NCBI RefSeq assembly: GCF_949628215.1
Contig: NC_134278.1
Location: forward strand, 35,358,115-35,422,114
Direction of reading: 5' to 3'
DNA length: 64,000 nucleotides
DNA from: Phalacrocorax aristotelis
Taxonomy: Eukaryota; Chordata; Aves; Suliformes; Phalacrocoracidae
Shown in pieces: positions 14,035 to 25,109 of the stretch. The stretch's first letter is position 1. Each line of letters opens with the position of its first letter. Under the pieces are notes generated by a model that worked only from the letters and a program-made list of their open reading frames with translations, was not told where the DNA came from and made no database searches. The position numbers and the translations under genes are program-made.

Positions 14035-14212
14035 TCAGTGAAGGGACAGTGAAACCCTGGAACAGGCTGCACAGAGGCTGTAGAATCTCCCTCCTTGGAG
14101 ATGCTGGTCAAGGCCCCCGGCAACCCAGCTTAGATCTGAAGTGGCACTGCTCTAGGCAGAAGATTGGACCAACTGACCTTCAGAGGCCCCTCCCAACCCC
14201 ATTTATGCTACA
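14035..14212 (+). mobile_element. Degraded CR1 LINE fragment (3' part of ORF2)
   Basis: The sequence carries the CR1 signature order: GGAACAGGCTGC, then a TCCTTGGAGATGCTGGTCAA-like block, then GGACCAACTGACCTTCAGAGG and CCCTCCCAACCCC. These align by eye with the same blocks of the better-preserved copy at 39405-39784. The reading frame is broken and the ATTCTATG-type tail is missing, so this is an old, 5'-truncated insertion in plus orientation. Confidence 0.8.
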
Positions 14213-15119
14213 GTTGTTTGAAACCTAATCAACTTAACCTGGTGTGTACTTATGGACTCGATCTACTCCCACTCTGCAGACATAGGGCAGTCCTAATCTC
14301 AAACTAGAGAGTACAATTCACAGAGGCAGAAGGCAGCCTCTCTAAGCATAAAAGGCCTCCACTTTATTATTTGCTCCAGAATACCCTCGAATCTATCATA
14401 AACCTTTTCTTCCTTATTTTATGCTAAAGAACTGATTTATTTACCCCAATGAATGAGAACAAACTGGCTTTGGTCACCTGAAACAGGAGCCAATGCTGGA
14501 TTGATTTCATGAGCGGCAAGATAAATACACGATCACTTGCTAATCATATTTGCATGCTTAGAAATCTCTGTTCTTTTCAGGAAACATGATGTTCAATTAA
14601 GCTGTAGCAAAGAACAGCCACTGAAAAAAAAACAACCCTATCAGATGAAGGTGCTGAGTTCAAGTGAGACTACTTCCCAGCCCCTGAAGCTGCAGAGGAC
14701 AGCGTTATCACCTCTACATAGCAAAAACTGCCACCTTCGGGTGGTGAGCAGGAATCAGATTCCTCTATTTCCAGACGTATTACAGTCAACTTCAGCAGTT
14801 GACAGCAAAGATACAGCATAATCATCAAGTCCTCAACATTCATTTCCACACAGGTTTGATCTAATCCTAATCATTTATTACAACATTAATTTGCTCCACT
14901 AAAGCAAGAAAAGGAAATTCTTATAATAAAGACAAGATATCACCTCCTCATATGTATCCAGGGCATTTATCTCACCTTTGAAGTACTAACACAAACGACA
15001 CACAAAGAAAAGAGCCTCACAATTCAAAGATCTGCATATTGATCCACTCAATGTACATTTACTGGAAGTAAAAAGCACTCTAATGTAGAACACGTGATCA
15101 GTCCAGACCACCACAACAC
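14213..15119. other. Intergenic downstream of COX7A2, nothing recognised
   Basis: AT-rich sequence beyond the COX7A2 cleavage site. No gene or repeat is recognised apart from the neighbouring CR1 fragment. Confidence 0.5.
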
Positions 15120-15275
15120 AACATAAAAACTGCTTTATTAATTGCAGTTAACATGTTACACTTAAATTATGATTCCAAGCATCAAGCCAGTTCCTTATAA
15201 TAAGTATAAGCTGCCATCTTAGTTACATGGAAGTGGACGAAGAGATGCTAGTCACTGAGGCATCTGGAACTGGAA
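15120..15275 (-). other. COX7A2: COX7A2 3' UTR
   Basis: About 155 nt run from the stop codon to the predicted cleavage point. An AATAAA lies near its end, followed by a GT-rich downstream element on the minus strand. The short 3' UTR suits a small housekeeping OXPHOS transcript. Confidence 0.65.
15134..15139 (-). terminator. COX7A2: COX7A2 poly(A) signal AATAAA
   Basis: A canonical AATAAA lies on the minus strand about 137 nt after the stop codon. About 15-20 nt further on there is a GT-rich run (TTGTGTTGTGGTGG), as expected of a cleavage and polyadenylation site. Confidence 0.75.
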
Positions 15276-15334
15276 TCATTTCTGCTTCTTGGGCATCGAC
15301 GCGACAAGCAGCTCGTAAACAACATAGGCTGTTC
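15276..15334 (-). CDS. COX7A2: COX7A2 coding exon 4 with stop
   Basis: Acceptor AATTCAG|GA. The exon completes a glycine codon, then encodes TAYVVYELLVASMPKKQK and TGA. Confidence 0.95.
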
Positions 15335-18300
15335 CTGAATTCAGACACAGAAAAGATATTTTCAGAATAGTCAACAGAATTCCTTTCAAGTCAGCTTTCT
15401 TTTCCCAATTTGTTCCAGAAGAAATATTGACAATAAGCAGCTGCAATTCAGACACAACACATTTCCATAGCCACATCTCAACAATCTTTTTTTGGTGATT
15501 CATATTTTAGAGAAAAAAAAAAATCCTTAAATAGCTCTCCATAGACTGTATAAAAATAAACAGGAAACAAAAAGGGAGAGGCATGTTTGTGGAACCTATG
15601 CAGACAATCATAAAGTCACAGTTACTCATTCTCAAAGTAACTGAACTGAAAATTCATTAGATCAACATATTTAAGTTAGAGGCTATTACAAAACTATGAG
15701 CAAGCAACATAAAGGTTAAATATATACAGCATCATAAAGCTTGGATATACTCTGCCAGCTCTCACAGCATGTGAAACCTCAGCACACCAAGTGTCACCTA
15801 GCACTAAAAAGAGTCAGGCTAGTGACGAAACTGTAATTACATTTTACTTGTTTTCAGAATATGCTTTCTAAGTAGTTCTAGTTTTCTCTAACATCCTGCA
15901 TGAATTCTGAAGGAGTATTCAGCCCATAGTATTATTAGTCAGGAGGGAAAAAAAAAAGCCATCTGAAAAGCTAAACTTGAGAAAGGACAAATAAATATAT
16001 AGTATATCCAAATGGCTTTTTTCCCCCCTCTCTACACGAAATTTGTATGCTCTGCAGATCAGACTGAAGCAACTGCATAACTAATTTACAGAGAAACACC
16101 AGTCATATTGGAGATAGTACCAAAGAAAAAGTATTTAATATCAGCACATTAGAAATTGTTCCAAAGCGTAAATATTTAGTATTAGCCTTACCCAAACCTG
16201 TAAGACCCATGGTGAGTCTATACAACAGAGCATCCATTATACCGCCTTTCAGATAAACTGGGATGCCATTATCCTCCTAATGGAAACAAGTGACAAAAAG
16301 AAACTATTTAACTACAGTTCTTGCAATATTGTGTTAATACAACTGGAATTATCCAGAATAAGAATTACTTCCCCAAATCATCCTCCCAACTCCCAAAAGA
16401 CACCAAACATTACTTAGATTCTGCTTTGTCTTTCAGGCTTTCGCTCCGGTATCAGGTGATCACTCACTAGGAAAGAATAGTAAATGGTGCACACATTCAT
16501 TTCTAAAGCAGTGATTGGCAGATGCCTAAACACTTCTGACACCAGTTGCCAGCCCCCTCGGGTGCGCAGGGTATGATTACCATCCCTAGAAATCTCCCAT
16601 CCACCTCCAGCACAGTCAATCCCTGCTACTGGGAATGACAAGGGGAGGAGCCTCTACTGTCACCTGGTATCATACAGGAAATTGTTTTGCTCCACCTGAA
16701 GTAAAAATCCAAGACACCAGACCCACACGACCTTTACCCTTGTCAGCAAGTTCATGCTGCTCAGGAATTCAAGCCAGCCTCCAGTGCTGGTGACCTGCAA
16801 CCCAGCCCAGCCTAACTTGCTGCCCCACAAGCAGGGGATGGGAGGAGGCAGAGATACACCTAGAGATCTACTGCCAGCAGAAACAGAGCCTCTGACCTCA
16901 CCCATTGCCAACATCCCACTTCCCCTTGGCTCACAGTGAACACTGTGCTCCTCAGGCAGTGTCCCAACAAGACCTGCTTTCTCTTTCAGGGGAAAGGAAC
17001 TCAACAAGATACAAAAACTGTTAAACTGGGGCTTCTAACATACTTTTTCCCTTTCACACCACTGAAGCCCAGTCTACTCTATCCTTAGTATGAAGCTATT
17101 GCTCCAGGTTATGGCTCACAGGTGGGAGTATGCTCTTGAATATCCACTGCTTTGGCATTTGAAGAACCACTGGTTCTCACTAGGTGGCCCCATCGATCAG
17201 GAAGAGATTAATTCAGAAATTTTAAAAGATTCAATAATTTTCTAGAAGAGACTCTAATCCCTTAAGACTTTTACTGTTTCCATAATTGAGAAGCACAGTA
17301 ATGCCACATCCTCCTTAAGAATTATGGGGCTCATCTATGAGCTATGGATATAGCTGTAAGAGTGCAGGTTTAACTTTTCACTGCATTTCTGTCCTCTCAC
17401 TTGCTGTTTTTCCTCTACTTGTTCTTAGGACATACTGCCCCATCTCATCTCATCTTAGAGTGCTCTGTCTTTATCTTTGTACAGTACCTACTACTCATTA
17501 GAAACTCAGGTAGAAACCATTTCACAGGGCAGAAAAACCCTAAAGAGTCAGCAACTCAAGTATGCATGTACAAATACTCTTAGAATCTGTGGAAAAAATC
17601 TCCTGATTCAAACACTGTAGCCAAACAACTGATTTCAAGAGCTCACCTCAGACGTAAAGAGAACTTTCACCAGGTCTTTAGAAATAAAACGTACGCAGTT
17701 ATGGTCTACTAAAACCTTGTTACTCTACTAACATCATTCTACTGTCAGTGCTCACTCAATACCTGAAAAAGCTTCTGCTTCTCAGGAACTCTATTTTCAA
17801 ACTGCCTGCGTGAAGCAGTGCTTATGGTCCTCTGGGAAATTTGGCGAAGACCCTGAAATAAAAGATAAATGGTGTTTTAAAAACAGTGAAATTTTTCAGC
17901 TATATCCACACACTGGGTAGAAATAGTTTCTTTTAAAAGTAAGATAGAAATGGATGGGACAGAAAGTAAGTCTTTAAAAACAAATGAAAAAAAACCAAAT
18001 AAAACTACACCAAAACTCACTGGTTTTAAATTCAGATGATCTTTCAAAAGACTATATAAAGAACTGATTGACTGGTTACATAAAAAGGAAAAACACAAGA
18101 AAGTTACTTTCACTATGTTACAATAGATTTATGGATTTGCAGCATAACCTTAATAAAAAATTATTAAGCATCCTTGTGGGGGAAATCGCAACCTCTGCTC
18201 CATAGATCTTGGCTCTAGGCATGATTTACTTTGCATGACTCTAGCGATGGGGACAGTAATATTTAAGACAAACACGTTTGTGCAGACAAGGATCTTCTAT

Positions 18301-19137
18301 CATAGCTGCAGTTCACCTGCTAGCCACCAGCACAGGAGCTAACCTTCACAGAGCTGGAAAAGGAACACCCCACACACACACTGACACACAGAGTATAAAG
18401 ACACCCTGCTGTGTCCTAAGCTAGAATCTGTTTCCACAGTCAGATCATACAGGTGCTCATTAGCACAGGTCAGGCCACCAAAACCAATAACGTACAGTTC
18501 TTCCGAAGGCTCAAAGTCTCTGCTAACACGTCAAGTCTCAAAGTTAAGAGCCAGCTGTACCTCTAAGCTGCCAGCAGTGTCCTTCAAGCAACACTGATAA
18601 CACTGATCCTCCCCCACAAAATTGCCACCATTAAAAACGCAGCCACGGGGCAAACATCCCGCTGAAGCCGGCTGCAAGGAAGGGAATAACGCGCCCTCCC
18701 CTCACCCACCCCAAATAAACGCCCCGTAAAACTGACGTCCTCAGAGACGGACTAAGCGTAGCCCGGACCCACTGGCTCAGCTGCCATCCCTTCAAGTGCC
18801 CGAAGCTCAGCACTAGGTGGAGCGAATGAGGCCAGGACCGGAGATGTGACACTTCCCCACCCCCACCCCGGCAGATCCTTCAGCAGCACCCGGCCTTAGA
18901 GCGGCCGGCGGGGACGCCGGCAGGGAGGGAGGTCGGCGGGCGGCCGAGTCCCGCTGCCCGGGCGGGCGCCCCTGAGGAGGGAGCCCCCCACACCCCCGCC
19001 CTGCCGCCCCCCAGTACAGACACAGCAGTAGCGGGCTGGGCTAGGCTGCCCGGCTAGGCTGCTCTCCTAGCCCAGCCCAGCCCAGCCCAGCCCAGCCCGG
19101 CCCGGCCCGGCGGCCTCACCAGCAGGTTCCGCCACAT
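15276..19137 (-). CDS. COX7A2: Cytochrome c oxidase subunit 7A2, mitochondrial (spliced, four coding exons)
   Basis: Joining 19120-19137, 17763-17852, 16192-16276 and 15276-15334 (minus strand) gives an 83-codon open frame, the same length as mammalian COX7A2, with GT-AG borders at every intron. The protein is a small nuclear-encoded subunit of complex IV in the inner mitochondrial membrane, near the dimer interface, where it supports assembly and tunes activity. Residues 1 to about 23 (MWRNLLGLRQISQRT...) are a basic, Ser/Arg-rich mitochondrial presequence. The mature part has PEKQKLFQ, then IPVYLKGG, a single membrane helix (about residues 53-76, LLYRLTMGLTGLGTAYVVYE) and a PKKQK end. The initiator ATG is the first in the exon and lies in the CpG-island promoter. 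Similarity to the heart form COX7A1 was considered, but the RTISTASRR presequence and the TMEM30A-FILIP1 synteny point to COX7A2. Confidence 0.95.
16192..16276 (-). CDS. COX7A2: COX7A2 coding exon 3
   Basis: Twenty-eight codons plus one base, acceptor CATTAG|GAG and donor TTGG|GTAAGG. It encodes the EDNGIPVYLKGG segment and the first part of the membrane helix. Confidence 0.95.
16277..17762 (-). other. COX7A2: COX7A2 intron 2
   Basis: A 1.5-kb intron with no recognised repeat. It contains a CTCF-like core at 17177-17190 (listed separately). Short open frames here on both strands are not supported. Confidence 0.8.
17177..17190 (+). promoter_or_regulatory. CTCF-like core motif
   Basis: TCACTAGGTGGCCC matches the 14-position CTCF core (CCRSYAGRKGGCRS) at 12 of 14 positions by eye. 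It lies in COX7A2 intron 2. This is motif evidence only. Confidence 0.35.
17763..17852 (-). CDS. COX7A2: COX7A2 coding exon 2
   Basis: Thirty codons, phase 0 at both ends, acceptor TTTCAG|GG and donor CAG|GTATTG. It encodes the rest of the presequence and the start of the mature chain (GLRQISQRTISTASRR...EKQKLFQ). Confidence 0.95.
17853..19119 (-). other. COX7A2: COX7A2 intron 1
   Basis: A 1.27-kb intron that grades from AT-rich sequence into the CpG island from about 18640. It contains the CAGCC tandem array next to the exon 1 donor. Confidence 0.8.
19069..19111. repeat. CAGCC/CGGCC pentanucleotide tandem repeat
   Basis: About eight tandem copies of a five-base unit (CAGCC, changing to CGGCC) lie immediately inside intron 1, within 10 bp of the COX7A2 exon 1 donor. 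A CTAGGCTG-type partial duplication precedes it. Confidence 0.85.
19120..19137 (-). CDS. COX7A2: COX7A2 coding exon 1
   Basis: ATG plus five codons (MWRNLL), ending in phase 0 at donor CTG|GTGAGG. The 5' UTR lies to the right within the CpG island. Confidence 0.92.
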
Positions 19138-19180
19138 CGTGGCTCTTGGTCCCATCACCTCCCGCCGGCAACAAGGGCAG

Positions 19181-19192
19181 CGGAAGCGGAAG
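19181..19192 (+). promoter_or_regulatory. Paired ETS/GABP cores in the COX7A2 promoter
   Basis: Two directly adjacent CGGAAG cores lie 44-55 bp upstream of the COX7A2 ATG. Tandem GGAA sites are the classic binding arrangement for the GABP (NRF-2) heterotetramer in cytochrome oxidase gene promoters. Confidence 0.5.
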
Positions 19193-19271
19193 CAGCTCCC
19201 CCCTACACGCACCGATGGGGCCACAGAGGCAGCCGCGCGGCACTCCCAGAGCGTCGCCGCAAAGCCCTACA

Positions 19272-19285
19272 GCGCCACCTCGCGT
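19272..19285 (-). promoter_or_regulatory. CTCF-like core motif at the COX7A2 promoter
   Basis: On the minus strand ACGCGAGGTGGCGC matches the CTCF core at about 12 of 14 positions. It lies roughly 140 bp upstream of the ATG in the CpG island. Confidence 0.3.
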
Positions 19286-22200
19286 CGCCAGCCTCCTCGG
19301 TCCTCCCGGCGCGGGGTTGGGGGAGGCTGGGAGAAGATGGTGGTGGCGCCGAGCCCAGCGCCCGCGCAGGGGCGTGGGGAGGCGCGGGGCGGAGTGTCAG
19401 GGCGCCCCGGATGCTTCTAGGCCGGTCTGAGAAAGGCTGTTCCCTTCCTGACGCTCCCACGGCGGTCTTTCCCCAGTCAAAGGACGACATCGGGCGGCGC
19501 CGCGGCGAAGGGCGCTGCCCTGGGGTGGGGGAGGCAGCCCGGGGCCCGCAGCCCCCGCCGGGCACAGGCTCTGTCCCCTGTGCGGTGCCACGGGGTGTTG
19601 GTTGTCCGGTTTCGGGGCCGGGAACCAGAGGCGAGCCCCGCAGCACCAGAGCAGGACAGGGACAGTGAGGAGGGAGCGCTAACGCCTCCGGCAACAAGAA
19701 GTACCGGGCACCAAGCGGGCTCGGGTGCGAACGCAGAGGTGTTTCCCCACCTCACGCAGCATAAACCGGGGGGCTTGGTTGCTGCAGGATCCCGTGGCTG
19801 CCGGCCGCTACCCTGCTTTTAAAGGGCGCTTAAGCAAATCTGTGAAACACCCGTCAAAGCTGCTGCAGACAGATTTTAAAAATCCCTCGCATTAAAACGT
19901 TTCAGACCTGCAGAGGGTTGGAAGCGTGTCCTGGGAGAGCACCGCCACGGGATACTGCTGCTCATGTGGTCTCCCCCGGCATCCTCGCTGGCCGGCACTG
20001 GAGGCACGACACCGAGCTAGGCACAGCCCGGGCCTTACCCCGCGGGGATAGATGCGGCATCCCGTGCTGAGCCACTGCACACATTAAAAACAGAACTAAA
20101 ACATGTACCTGCCCACTGCCTCAAACTCAATTAGTAGCAGGGATAATGAGCCCTCTGCGTGTGAGAAAAGAAAACCCAGCTTCAGTTTCATGTTTCACAA
20201 TATATAATTACAGACAGTGAGGTAATGCCAGATTTGTATGAAATGCAAGCCTATTTGACTCTAAAGGAAGAATCTGTTTGCCCTTCAAGAAAATGCTCTG
20301 AGAAGCCTGTGGTTTTTCTGCATTGCAGATGTAGCCCCATAATTGCATCTTCTTGTGCTTCAACCTTATGCTGAAATACAATGCTATCAGGAACACTATT
20401 TCCTGGCTTTGCTGCAGTTGCAGTGCACTCAGTTTTTGGCATTACGCTGCTTTTGCACTGGTGCCAAACCTCATGATGAATAATGTGTGTCAAACACAGC
20501 AAATTAGTGCTCAATCCAGTATGGAAGTAACAAGGATCATATATCAAAGCACAGCACTTCTCAATCTGATGAGCTGCCCCAGAAAGAAACTAAGAACGCA
20601 AAGATGATGTATTTATAGGTACAGTCTTAGCTGAGTAGAATATTAAAAATACCATTTAAAAAGCATAGTCATGGAGAAATACGATCTGTTGTAACAAAGG
20701 AGGAAATTGGGAGCATTATTTAACATGGTTTTCAAACACTCAAGCAGTGCTATTATAGAATAACACTTAGAACACGTTACTACTACTGCAAGATATATTT
20801 CCATTCATTTCCATTGCAATCTTTCACCTTATGAGTGCATATAATGCTTGTATTCTGATCTTTTATACACCCAGTTGTATTTAGATACTGGTCAAAGGAT
20901 CATAATCCCCAGAGAAATTATTATTGCTTAATTTCTGGTGTGTGGGCCATTTCTTGATATGTCTGAATCTGAGCTTCAGTGATATTTTCTGTCAAAACAC
21001 ACTTTACAACAGAAAGGCCGTACATACATACACAGCTTATGGGTTGGGCATGTGGGTTAAATACTGATCAAAGCTACAAGATGGCTGCTCAGAGCAAGCA
21101 CAGCTGGCATCTGCAGTGTCAACTGATTTATGAAGAAATGAGACATTGAGGGAAAGAGAAATGGCAACTTGCTGCCTCAGGGTGAGGGTATTTCACTAGA
21201 AGCAAACTCAGACTGCTTTTTGCCAACAGGATAGAGTGTCTTTTGTATGTACTGTACTGAAGAAAAATAAATTTCTTACTCAAAACTCACTGTTAAAGAG
21301 TTTTGTTTAAGGCAGAATGAAAACAGGGCTGTTAATCTAAATGTTAATGAGCATTCATCACAAAAAACATTTTTTCTCTGAAACCAGTAACAGAAAAGTG
21401 TGTAAACCCTGCTAAAAAGATCCCACAAACAACTGAGTTAACATCTAACCCAGCTGTGGAAGTGGAAACCCCTGGTGTAGCAGGACAGCTTAAAACGGTA
21501 TTTTTTTTAAACCTCCTCCTGAGTCTTGCCTGCCCACTGGTTTAATTTTTTTCTTGCAAACAAAATAATGGACTAACTGGATTAAAAGCTACGTTGTGTA
21601 TGAAGAGAGAAAACACACCATATTCTATCTTAGCATAACCATTTTCTAAGTTACTTTGAGTTGTATAATACACTAAAATGGCATTAAAAGAACTTGCTGA
21701 GGGAATAAAGATTTGTTCCAAAGTGTACAAGCATCAATTGTGAAGCACACGCTAGCTTCAACCATGCAACTCCAGACCTCAGTAGGCAACCCTGGAGACA
21801 ATCATATTTGCATTTCTTCTAAGAATATCACAATCTAATCTTTCCCCTTTTTGTAACAGAATTAATGAGGTCATTAATTGCATTCCTGGACCTCTAATGC
21901 TACTTAAAGCATCTCAACGTTTTATTTAGCAAAATTTGAGCACAATGCACCTGCTCAGGTGGATTAACCGGCTGAACTAAACTTGTACGTAACTCTGGTA
22001 TTCAGTTTGCTTCAGTTGTTTCTTTTATGTCATCTTTATCTGAAATCAGAGTCCAGTGAGAAAGAACTCCACCTACTTTCTTTCAACTTTTTTAACTTCT
22101 TGAGCTTGCTTAATTTTTGACTTCTACTTTTATTCCTCTTCGTTTCATTCGCAACAGGAAATAAGAAAGATAATTTTCCAACTTCAGACTTTCTAGCAGC

Positions 22201-22694
22201 AGTTGGTTTAACAGTGTTACTCTATTTTCAAACACAGGCTGAGCACATTTGGAATGGGAAGCTTACAGGAAGGTAGTTTCTTATTTGAGACTCGAGTCAT
22301 GTAAGGACCTGCTAATTCTTATCAGGCCATTTCATAATGGACTTTAGTCTTAATTGAAACTGTCAAGATTAGACTTCACATTTGGGCACCGAAGGCAATA
22401 CGGTGATCAGAACAGATTCCACGAGCTAGAACGTAGGGTATTTTTACATGAAAAGGGTTCTGCTGATCTGAGAAAAATTTATTACTACTACAACAAAAAA
22501 AAGAACTTTTTGCAACTGGGCTCTACCTCAGAGACCATTTTTCACACTGCTAGAAGCAGCCTCTTTCATAAACTGGCCACATTGCTAGGAAGAGAGCAGG
22601 AATAAAATTGGCTTAGATTTTCACTCTTTTTCTCCTACTTTGAAAGTGAGAATTTTTGGTAGGCTGTTCAATACAGACAAGTACTTCATATGTG

Positions 22695-22797
22695 GAATGT
22701 TTTGGGGTGTCGGTTTTTTTGGGGTTTGGCTTTTTTGTTCTGGGTTGGTTTTTTTGGGGGGGCGGGTGTCTTAATTTTTTTTTTTTAAGAAAACCCT
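22695..22797. repeat. T/G low-complexity tract
   Basis: Alternating runs of T and G (TTTTTTTGGGG, TTTTTTTGGGGGGG) end in a T-run of about 12. Four or more G-runs within about 70 bp make a plus-strand G-quadruplex possible. Confidence 0.7.
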
Positions 22798-23647
22798 CAC
22801 TGACTAGGCCAATTAGTCTACTATTCAATTAGACTAGGTCAACTAGCCCCTCACAGGACTGGCTTGTTTTTAAGGTAGATATTGCAGACCTTCCTGAAGG
22901 CCTTTGCATCGTTGCCCTCTTCATTTCTAACTCACCATAGCTAGTTAGTTCAGTTACAGGGAACAAACCCAGGTAAAAAATACCAAACTTCTGTAAAAAC
23001 TAAACCTACATAGTACCAAGGGTAGATCACAAATTTTCAGGCAAGATCAGAAGCCATATTCTTGTCATGGGAGCTTTGAAGATGAAAATCATTGGCAGTG
23101 CTTCCAGACTACTCTATGACTTGTTTGTTGTCATCAGCAGTTGTATTCCAATCAGTAACTTTATTTTTTTTTAAAGTAACTGTAGGTACTTTAGGCTTAG
23201 TCACATTTTTTCCAGCAGACACTCATTTCAACTCAGTCTTGGACATCAGTCTATAAACATTACAACCCTTATTTTCCCAGTATAAGTAGGGCATCTGAGA
23301 GAAGGGTGCAGTCAGTAACACCCTGTGAATCCAATCCAAATGCCAGCCATGTTCATTGCCCTATTTGATAGGTTCAAGCAGATAATATACACTGGCAGAT
23401 GTTACTTGACCCTACATTGTCATGGCCTTTCCTCCCATGGAGATTTCTATAAAAAAAGGCTTGCATTCTTCAAGGTTTAACATTCATAACTAAGAAAACC
23501 ATGCTGCTGAGAACCTAGTTTCAGCACCAGTGTGTCCCTGGGAGGCAAAGGTTGTGAAGGATCCTTCACATGCGTTATATGCTGGTAACTCCTCCCTCTG
23601 ACTCAGAAAAGCACAACTGACAGCTCCACAAATAGCCTGACGCAGTT

Positions 23648-23665
23648 AAAAAAAAAAAAAAAAAA
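23648..23665. repeat. Poly(A) run
   Basis: An 18-base A tract is followed by ACAACAAAACC. No retrogene or SINE body was recognised upstream of it, so it is called a simple repeat. Confidence 0.7.
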
Positions 23666-25109
23666 CAACAAAACCCTGAGGTGACAATCCGCTTTGTTCA
23701 AGGGATGCAGATTTTTACAAGAAACCACAAGGAAGTTGGTCTCACACAAGAGAATTTGTTTGGAGAGCAACCATTGTTTCCCACATTACTCTCTCCAGGA
23801 AGGATTCGTTCCTAAGCAGACCCTCGTAACAGCAGCAGCCTCCAGAAGGCTTATAATCTTTCACACTTTGGGCACTGCCTCAGTTGGGCAAGACTCAAAA
23901 AGTGCCTAACCAGCACTCAGAAGCCAGAGAGGCACTGCTGTCTGTATTTCTGAGCCCTGGTGGCAAATACCTCTGAAGGATGCTGCTGAAGAACAAGGCC
24001 ACAGGTAGTCAAATCCAAATTCAACACACGACACTGAACACCAGGACAGTGACACTGCCCTGAGAAGCGTCAGACAGGGACGCTGTGGTCTCATCTGTGA
24101 ACATGTAACATATGGGCAACTTGTAAGAAATACAAAATGCAAGGATCTCCTTACTTAGACATTAAGATGAACAATCATGAGTGAAGGAAGAGTTTACAGA
24201 TTTGACCTAATATTTTAAGCTCTTACAAGCACTTTAAGGTCCTCAGGCACACAGTCTGTCAGGCACACTGCCTGACAAGTATTTACTGCTACAGGCTCTC
24301 AGAGAAAAAGCTTGATTATAACAAAAAACAGACAGCAATTCTCATCCTGGTGCACTTCATCAAGATCAAAGAAGCACAGACAGTCAGTAGAAAAAAAGGC
24401 ATTGAAAAATATTTTAAGGTAAAGATAGAAAAATATTTTGTTTTTCATTTTGAACACAGCCCAAAAAGCAGCATTACCTACTAGGAAAAAGATAGGGATT
24501 TTGAATGAAGCAGAATATATTTGCATATCAAGTGACAAACACAAAGTTTAAAAATCAAAATATTTTAATAACCAGTAATTGGGACACATCCCCTTACTAC
24601 ATTTTGGACTAGCAACTACCCTACAGATGAAAGCCAGTTTAACATTGTGTGAGTTTTCTGCCTTGCAATATACAGAGGTACATACCTTATTCTATTATTC
24701 CAGCAATATAGATACAACACTAAAAATCTTAATGTATTTTGACTATTTAAAGTCCTGTGCTGCCACACTGTACTATGCAAATAAATTATTATATGGAGTT
24801 ACAAAAAGCTAGCGCACTGGAAATGGTGCCTCATTCCACAGTTTATACAGGCTCAGACACTTAAACTGCTAGCTTAAAAAGATCACACAAGTAATTCAGT
24901 AAAAATGGTCACGTGTTCATGTGATAAATTAATAGTGTTGTTTAAAGCTGACTATAGATTAAGCTATTGGATCATGAATAAACAACTTTAACAAATATGC
25001 AATCCCAGAAATACAACTCACTTAAACTGCATTCATGCTTAATGAGAATACATCTTTTCATCCAGATGAAAATAAATGCATGTTCTAGAACAAAATAAAA
25101 TCTTGTATT

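Larger units (their letters stand above)
18640..19830 (-). promoter_or_regulatory. COX7A2: COX7A2 CpG-island promoter
   Basis: A GC- and CpG-rich island of about 1.2 kb is centred on coding exon 1. Immediately upstream of the ATG two adjacent ETS cores, CGGAAG CGGAAG, lie at 19181-19192. This is the arrangement typical of TATA-less OXPHOS promoters driven by GABP/NRF-2. A CTCF-like site (19272-19285, minus strand) is also present. The position and composition are seen directly; the factor assignments follow from known motifs. Confidence 0.8.
19840..25100. other. Intergenic between COX7A2 promoter and TMEM30A 3' end
   Basis: About 5.2 kb of mostly AT-rich DNA without a recognisable gene. It includes a T/G-rich low-complexity tract (22695-22797), a CTAG-rich direct/inverted repeat (22802-22848) and a poly(A) run (23648-23665). 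Part of the right end could be TMEM30A 3' UTR if a more distal poly(A) site is used. Confidence 0.6.

Noticed and set aside
23648-23665. Poly(A) run as the tail of a retrogene or SINE
   Set aside because: No processed-gene or tRNA-like body and no target duplication seen next to it.
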